From positions 20,120 to 84,119 of the forward strand of contig NZ_AUMW01000017.1 of NCBI RefSeq assembly GCF_000430885.1: a DNA stretch of 64,000 nt, read 5' to 3'. A program made the translations under genes and the position numbers. Below are positions 60,427 to 64,000 of the stretch, one piece after another. Every line of letters starts with the position of its first letter. The stretch's first letter is position 1. The notes beneath the pieces were generated by a model. The model saw only the letters and a program-made list of their open reading frames with translations. It searched no databases and was not told the origin of the DNA. The stretch is from Desulfotruncus alcoholivorax DSM 16058. Its GTDB lineage: Bacteria; Bacillota; Desulfotomaculia; Desulfotomaculales; Desulfallaceae.

Positions 60427-62232
60427 ATGTCTAACAAAACGCTGCCCAACCGGGAGGAGATAGCTCAGGAGTTCAAGTGGCACCTGGAAGACATCTATCC
60501 CAATGATGATTTATGGGAAAAGGATTTTAAAGAAGTAAGCAGGTTGATAGAAAAAGTCGCGTCCTATAAGGGGAGATTGGGTGAATCCGCCCAAACTTTG
60601 CTGGAAGCCTTTCGCACGCAGGAGGATCTAAATAGAATAGACGAAATGGTTTTTACCTATGCCAAAATGAGGCGTGACGAGAACAACGCCAACCCGGTTT
60701 ACCAGGCTCTGACCGACCGGTCCGAGAGTTTGAGCGCCATGGTTCAGGCCGCCATTTCTTTTTTTGTTCCGGAGATTTTAAGCCTGCCGGCAGAAACCCT
60801 GGAGCAGTTTAGAAAAGAAGAGCCCGGCCTGGAATTATACCGCTTCGCGCTGGAAGAAATCTACAGGCAGAAACCCCACACCCTGTCTGCGGCTGAAGAG
60901 CAAATTATAGCCCAGGCGGAAGAAGTAACCCAGGCACCGTCCAATATTTTTACCATGCTCAACAATGCCGACTTCACCTTTCCCCCGATCAAGGACGAGG
61001 AAGGGAATGAGGTGGAAGTAACCCATGGACGCTACATACGTTTTATGGAAAGCAGGGACCGCCGGGTGCGCAAAGAAGCATTTGAATCAATGTACAGCAC
61101 ATACCGAAAATTTATCAACACCCTGGCCGCCACTTACAACTCCAGCGTTAAAAAAGACGTTTTTTATGCCAGGGTGCGCAAATATCCATCTGCTCTGGAA
61201 GCATCATTATTCAGCGATAACGTCCCCCGGGAAGTTTACGACAACCTGATTAAAACCGTGCGGGCCAATCTTGACAAAATGTACCGCTACGTAGCTTTAC
61301 GTAAAAAAATACTGGGACTTGAAGAATTGCATATGTATGACCTTTATACTCCGCTGGCCAAGGAAGTGAAGTGGGATATCCCTTACCCCGGGGCTGTTGA
61401 AATGGTCAAGGAAGGGCTGGCACCCCTGGGTTCCGCATATATTCAAACAGTTGCCGAAGGCATCAATTCCGGCTGGGTGGACGTGTACGAGAATAAAGGA
61501 AAAACCAGCGGCGCGTATTCCTGGGGACCCTATGGAGTTCACCCCTTCGTATTGTTGAATTACCAGGACAATTTGAACAACGTTTTCACGCTGGCCCACG
61601 AAATGGGTCATGCCATGCATTCGTATTATTCATACCGGGAGCAACCGTATATCTATGCCCATTACAAAATCTTTACCGCCGAAGTGGCCTCAACGGTAAA
61701 TGAAACGCTGTTGATCAGACATTTACTTGATACCGTAAGTGAACGTGATAAAAAGCTTTATCTGTTAAATCATTACCTGGAACAATTTCGCGGCACGGTA
61801 TTCAGGCAAACCATGTTTGCCGAATTCGAAAAAATAACCCACGAGAAACTGGAAGCCGGGGAAGCTTTAACCCCGGAACTGCTCTGCCGGATTTACCGCC
61901 GGCTGAATGTTGATTACTACGGACCGGACATAGTGGTTGACGAAGAAATTAAATATGAGTGGGCGCGCATCCCTCACTTTTACAGCGCTTTTTACGTTTA
62001 CAAATACGCCACCGGCTTTTCAGCAGCAACCTCCCTGGCCGGTCAAATTCTGGATCAGGGGGACCAGGCGGTGGGCCGCTATCTGGACTTTCTCAAAAAA
62101 GGCGGGTCGGACTACCCGCTCAACCTGTTAAGGACCGCAGGCGTGGATATGGCCTCCCCGCAGCCGGTTCAGGACGGGTTGGATGTATTCGGTAAACTGC
62201 TGGATGAATTTGAACGGCTCACCAATAGTTAA
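60427..62232 (+). CDS. pepF: Oligoendopeptidase F
   Basis: 601-aa cytoplasmic M3B zinc metallopeptidase that degrades short peptides. The HExxH zinc motif is LAHEMGHAMHS near residue 390, with the third ligand Glu in FTAEVASTVNE. N-terminal LPNREEIAQEFKWHLEDIYPNDDLWE is the family opening, and length is standard. Start ATG preceded by GGAGGATGCATAT. Followed by a terminator at 62232-62258. Confidence 0.96.
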   Translation: MSNKTLPNREEIAQEFKWHLEDIYPNDDLWEKDFKEVSRLIEKVASYKGRLGESAQTLLEAFRTQEDLNRIDEMVFTYAKMRRDENNANPVYQALTDRSESLSAMVQAAISFFVPEILSLPAETLEQFRKEEPGLELYRFALEEIYRQKPHTLSAAEEQIIAQAEEVTQAPSNIFTMLNNADFTFPPIKDEEGNEVEVTHGRYIRFMESRDRRVRKEAFESMYSTYRKFINTLAATYNSSVKKDVFYARVRKYPSALEASLFSDNVPREVYDNLIKTVRANLDKMYRYVALRKKILGLEELHMYDLYTPLAKEVKWDIPYPGAVEMVKEGLAPLGSAYIQTVAEGINSGWVDVYENKGKTSGAYSWGPYGVHPFVLLNYQDNLNNVFTLAHEMGHAMHSYYSYREQPYIYAHYKIFTAEVASTVNETLLIRHLLDTVSERDKKLYLLNHYLEQFRGTVFRQTMFAEFEKITHEKLEAGEALTPELLCRIYRRLNVDYYGPDIVVDEEIKYEWARIPHFYSAFYVYKYATGFSAATSLAGQILDQGDQAVGRYLDFLKKGGSDYPLNLLRTAGVDMASPQPVQDGLDVFGKLLDEFERLTNS

Positions 62233-62258
62233 AGCACCCGTAAGGGTGCTTAATTTTT
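62232..62258 (+). terminator. pepF terminator
   Basis: AAGCACCC-GTAA-GGGTGCTT followed by AATTTTT; overlaps the stop codon of the convergent methyltransferase gene and may serve both. Confidence 0.75.
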
Positions 62259-63200
62259 AATACCGGTAATCAACTGCCTGCCGGCAACTTCGCTGACCGG
62301 CGTGACCATAAAGCCCGCTTCCTCCAGCCAGGTTTTATATTGATTATAGGTCCAGGTACCGCCACATTCGGTGTTGACCAGCATATTGACGCCAAAAACA
62401 GCGGCCCTTACTCCGGTACCCCGGATAATGTCGTTAATTACAACCCGCCCGCCCGGGTTTAATTCCGCGGCCGCCTCCCGAAACAGTTTTCTGTTTTCCT
62501 TTTCACCATAGATATGACACACGTTGCCCAAATAAACCAGGTCGTACGGCCCGCGCGGCAGCGCAACAGTGAAGTCGCCTTTCACCATATGAATAGGAAG
62601 GCCGGGATCAAGACCGGGCAACATCAGATCAACAACTTCCGGGGTGTCAAGTACGGTAACCTCCGCCCCCCTTTCCACGAAAGCCAGCGCGTAAGTTAGC
62701 GGTCCTCCCCCCACATCCAGCACGGCCGGGCTCTGCGGCAGGTCTTTGAGGCAAAAGTCGACAATTTCTTGGGCGCCCGGCGACGCGTTGCGTCTCATGG
62801 CCAAAATAAAACTTTTCAGCCGCAGGCCGCTTCTCCGCTCCCGGGTGGCCGGTTTGCCGCTTTCCAGCACCTTGGGAAGCTGCAGCCAGGAATGCATTAA
62901 ATTATAGGCGTGCATAAAGCCAAAACCAACATACTGTTCGCTGTTTTCGTCATAGAAAATCGAGTACGCCTCATCTGTGAGGCTGATACAAGGCGCTTCG
63001 TGTTTCAAGTACCCCAGGGCTACCAGCGCTTCAACCACCACCCAAAGCGCCCTTAAATCGGACCCGGTTTTGTCCGCAAGTTCCACCAAAGTGTAGGGGC
63101 CGTCCTTTAATGCATCAAACAAACCATTGGTAACCGCCGCACCGACAATTAAAAATTCCTGCGGCAGCTGAAAAGAACTGACGTTGGGAATTATTCTCAC
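62250..63200 (-). CDS. O-methyltransferase-like protein with dimerisation domain
   Basis: 316 aa. An N-terminal winged-helix dimerisation-type domain (LFDALKDGPYTLVELADKTGSDLRALWVVVEALVALGYL) is followed by a class I SAM-binding domain: motif I VLDVGGGPLTYALAF, VTVLDTPEVVDLM and a post-I DLVYLGNVCHIYGE. The architecture is that of the Methyltransf_2 family (small-molecule O-methyltransferases). GTG start at 63200 with an imperfect ribosome site. Substrate unknown and no biosynthetic genes beside it. Confidence 0.85.
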   Translation of the reverse strand: MRIIPNVSSFQLPQEFLIVGAAVTNGLFDALKDGPYTLVELADKTGSDLRALWVVVEALVALGYLKHEAPCISLTDEAYSIFYDENSEQYVGFGFMHAYNLMHSWLQLPKVLESGKPATRERRSGLRLKSFILAMRRNASPGAQEIVDFCLKDLPQSPAVLDVGGGPLTYALAFVERGAEVTVLDTPEVVDLMLPGLDPGLPIHMVKGDFTVALPRGPYDLVYLGNVCHIYGEKENRKLFREAAAELNPGGRVVINDIIRGTGVRAAVFGVNMLVNTECGGTWTYNQYKTWLEEAGFMVTPVSEVAGRQLITGIKN

Positions 63201-63275
63201 CCCCGTAATTATTTTTATTGTTAACCCAAACCGCCCTGGCCATAATTATAACAAGGAAAACTTTCAAGCCTGGTT

Positions 63276-63416
63276 TTATTTTAATAAATGCATATAGGCC
63301 CACAGCCCGAACCCAATTATTGCCAAAAAGAAGATCATTCGAATAATTCCAGCCACAAATTTAAACCCCAAATACAGGGCCAGCGCACCGGCACCAATTA
63401 GTAATAATGTTCCCAA
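63276..63416 (-). CDS. Small hydrophobic membrane protein, 46 aa
   Basis: TTG start at 63416 with AGAAGG 8 nt upstream. The product has two hydrophobic segments (GTLLLIGAGALALYLGFKFV and MIFFLAIIGFGLWAYM) and a Lys end. Too short for homology by eye; hydrophobic reading frame with a good ribosome site in an otherwise gene-free gap makes it plausible. Confidence 0.45.
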   Translation of the reverse strand: MGTLLLIGAGALALYLGFKFVAGIIRMIFFLAIIGFGLWAYMHLLK

Positions 63417-63672
63417 AACCCAAACCTTCTTTCTTTAAACTGAATCTTAAATGCCGTCATATTTTAAGCAACCTTAATGCCTGCGAGATGAACCGGCTTC
63501 CGGCCCGCTGCGATCTCCTAAAGCTATATCCCGCAGGGCCTTTATTATTTAGGGTTTGCTGAACCAATCCTAATTTCAATTAAAACACTATAATGACGGT
63601 CGAACTAAAGCTAGATAATACCGAAATAGGTGCCGCAGAAAATAGAACAAAAGAACACGGAGTCTATGCTCC
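63417..63672. other. Intergenic region before the IS256-family element
   Basis: Contains a GC-rich inverted-repeat stretch (CCTGCG...CGCAGG, about 63480-63537) followed by TTTATTATT that may be a terminator or structured RNA. No gene recognised. Confidence 0.35.
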
Positions 63673-63736
63673 AGGGAGTGTGAATATTTTCGTGTAAATG
63701 GTTAAGATAAAACTGGGGTTAATTAGAAACAGCCAG

Positions 63737-63857
63737 GCAGCCCTTTACATGGAGAGAGGCCTGTGTTAGCCTATTTGGGCGGGAGGCCAACGCACAGCGT
63801 GGACTCCCCGCGGCCTCCTGGAAACACAGGCCTGGAGGGCTCCATGTCAAGGGCTGC
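63737..63857. repeat. Long imperfect hairpin inside the IS256 element
   Basis: GCAGCCCTTTACATGGAG...GGCCTGTGTT faces AACACAGGCC...CTCCATGTCAAGGGCTGC, with a further inner GGAGGCC/GGCCTCC stem. Lies between the transposase stop and the element end; could stop read-through transcription in either direction. Confidence 0.65.
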
Positions 63858-63880
63858 CGTCGGTTAATCGCCAGGCTAAC

Positions 63881-64000
63881 TTATATGGCCAACTCAGTTT
63901 CCAATCTATCCCCAAAATATATGGCGAACTGTGAGATGCAGTTCTTCCAGTCTTTAACAGGCATGGTCCACTTTTTGGCTGCTTCAACGGTGGCCAGGTA
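63881..64000 (-). CDS. IS256-family transposase, C-terminal part
   Basis: 39 residues ending in a stop codon. They read YLATVEAAKKWTMPVKDW and ISQFAIYFGDRLE, the standard IS256-type (Mutator-like) transposase C-terminus. The rest, with the DDE catalytic residues, is outside the window, so integrity cannot be judged. Confidence 0.85.
   Translation of the reverse strand, partial: YLATVEAAKKWTMPVKDWKNCISQFAIYFGDRLETELAI

Larger units (their letters stand above)
63673..64000 (-). mobile_element. IS256-family insertion sequence (3' end, runs off window)
   Basis: The end GGGAGTGTGAATATTTTCGTGTAAAT at about 63674-63699 matches the style of IS256-family terminal repeats. Inside are a long hairpin (63737-63857) and the transposase C-terminus (63881-64000). 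The other end lies beyond the window. Confidence 0.7.

Noticed and set aside
1..64000. CRISPR arrays, tRNA or rRNA genes, complete prophage
   Set aside because: Looked for regular direct repeats with spacers, cloverleaf signatures with CCA ends and phage gene blocks; none found.

Overview
The window reads as chromosome of a Gram-positive, endospore-forming anaerobe of the Peptococcaceae / Desulfotomaculum-Pelotomaculum type. This is inferred from gene content: a sepF-yggT-ylmH-divIVA division cluster next to proC and a T-box-controlled ileS, two DUF3231 proteins, rubredoxin plus a rubrerythrin-like protein, anaerobic NrdG, a sigma-54 activator, a cobalamin riboswitch and many TTG/GTG starts with strong purine-rich ribosome-binding sites. 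No tRNA, rRNA or CRISPR array was seen.

Layout. 0.1-14 kb (minus): a long operon of a secreted/membrane protein, an ABC-2 type exporter (ATPase and permease), a Gly-rich membrane protein, a MoxR AAA ATPase, a DUF58 protein and two membrane-anchored VWA proteins. 14-15.3 kb: tandem DUF3231 paralogues. 15.5-28.4 kb (minus): T-box-ileS, YggU, DivIVA, YlmH, YggT, ProC, SepF, YggS, an HlyD-like protein, a PhoR/PhoB-like two-component system, PgeF and a beta-CASP metallo-hydrolase. 28.6-29.7 kb (plus): FmdB zinc ribbon and an MntR/DtxR-like regulator. 30-36 kb (minus): cyclase-family hydrolase, nitrilase, NCS1 permease, agmatinase-family ureohydrolase and a sigma-54 activator, probably one nitrogen-compound catabolic unit. 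36.2-40.7 kb (plus): a cobalamin riboswitch, a transcobalamin-like secreted protein (alpha-toroid plus two DUF4430 domains), an ECF S component and a second alpha-toroid protein whose C-terminal SLH domain is broken by a frameshift. 40.7-41.4 kb: gene debris and short repeats. 41.6-46.4 kb (plus): CbiM, PDGLE protein, DUF3842, a ZnuABC-like metal importer and a methyltransferase. 46.4-51.6 kb (minus): a peptide/nickel-type ABC importer with fused ATPases. 52.1-52.7 kb: FmdE-family protein. 52.7-54.5 kb: structured non-coding DNA, IS21-like and group II intron remnants and an RQC-minor-type gene. 54.5-58.1 kb: two LysM/BsuPI/carbohydrate-binding-like paralogues, NrdG and a TPR protein. 58.2-63.4 kb: rubredoxin, rubrerythrin-like protein, NCS2 permease, PepF, a methyltransferase and a small membrane protein. 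63.67 kb to the end: an IS256-family element running off the window.

The most unusual signals are in the cobalamin/metal region. A short leader motif (5' arm CCAYGRAGGY, a hairpin, a closing arm, then a T-run) occurs five times: before cbiM, before the ZnuA-like gene, on both sides of FmdE, and on the opposite strand before the nickel/peptide importer. Two of the copies are followed by a second ~145-nt element conserved with compensatory base changes. I could not assign either to a known RNA family. Together with the riboswitch-controlled transcobalamin-like proteins they suggest a coordinated metal and corrinoid acquisition island.
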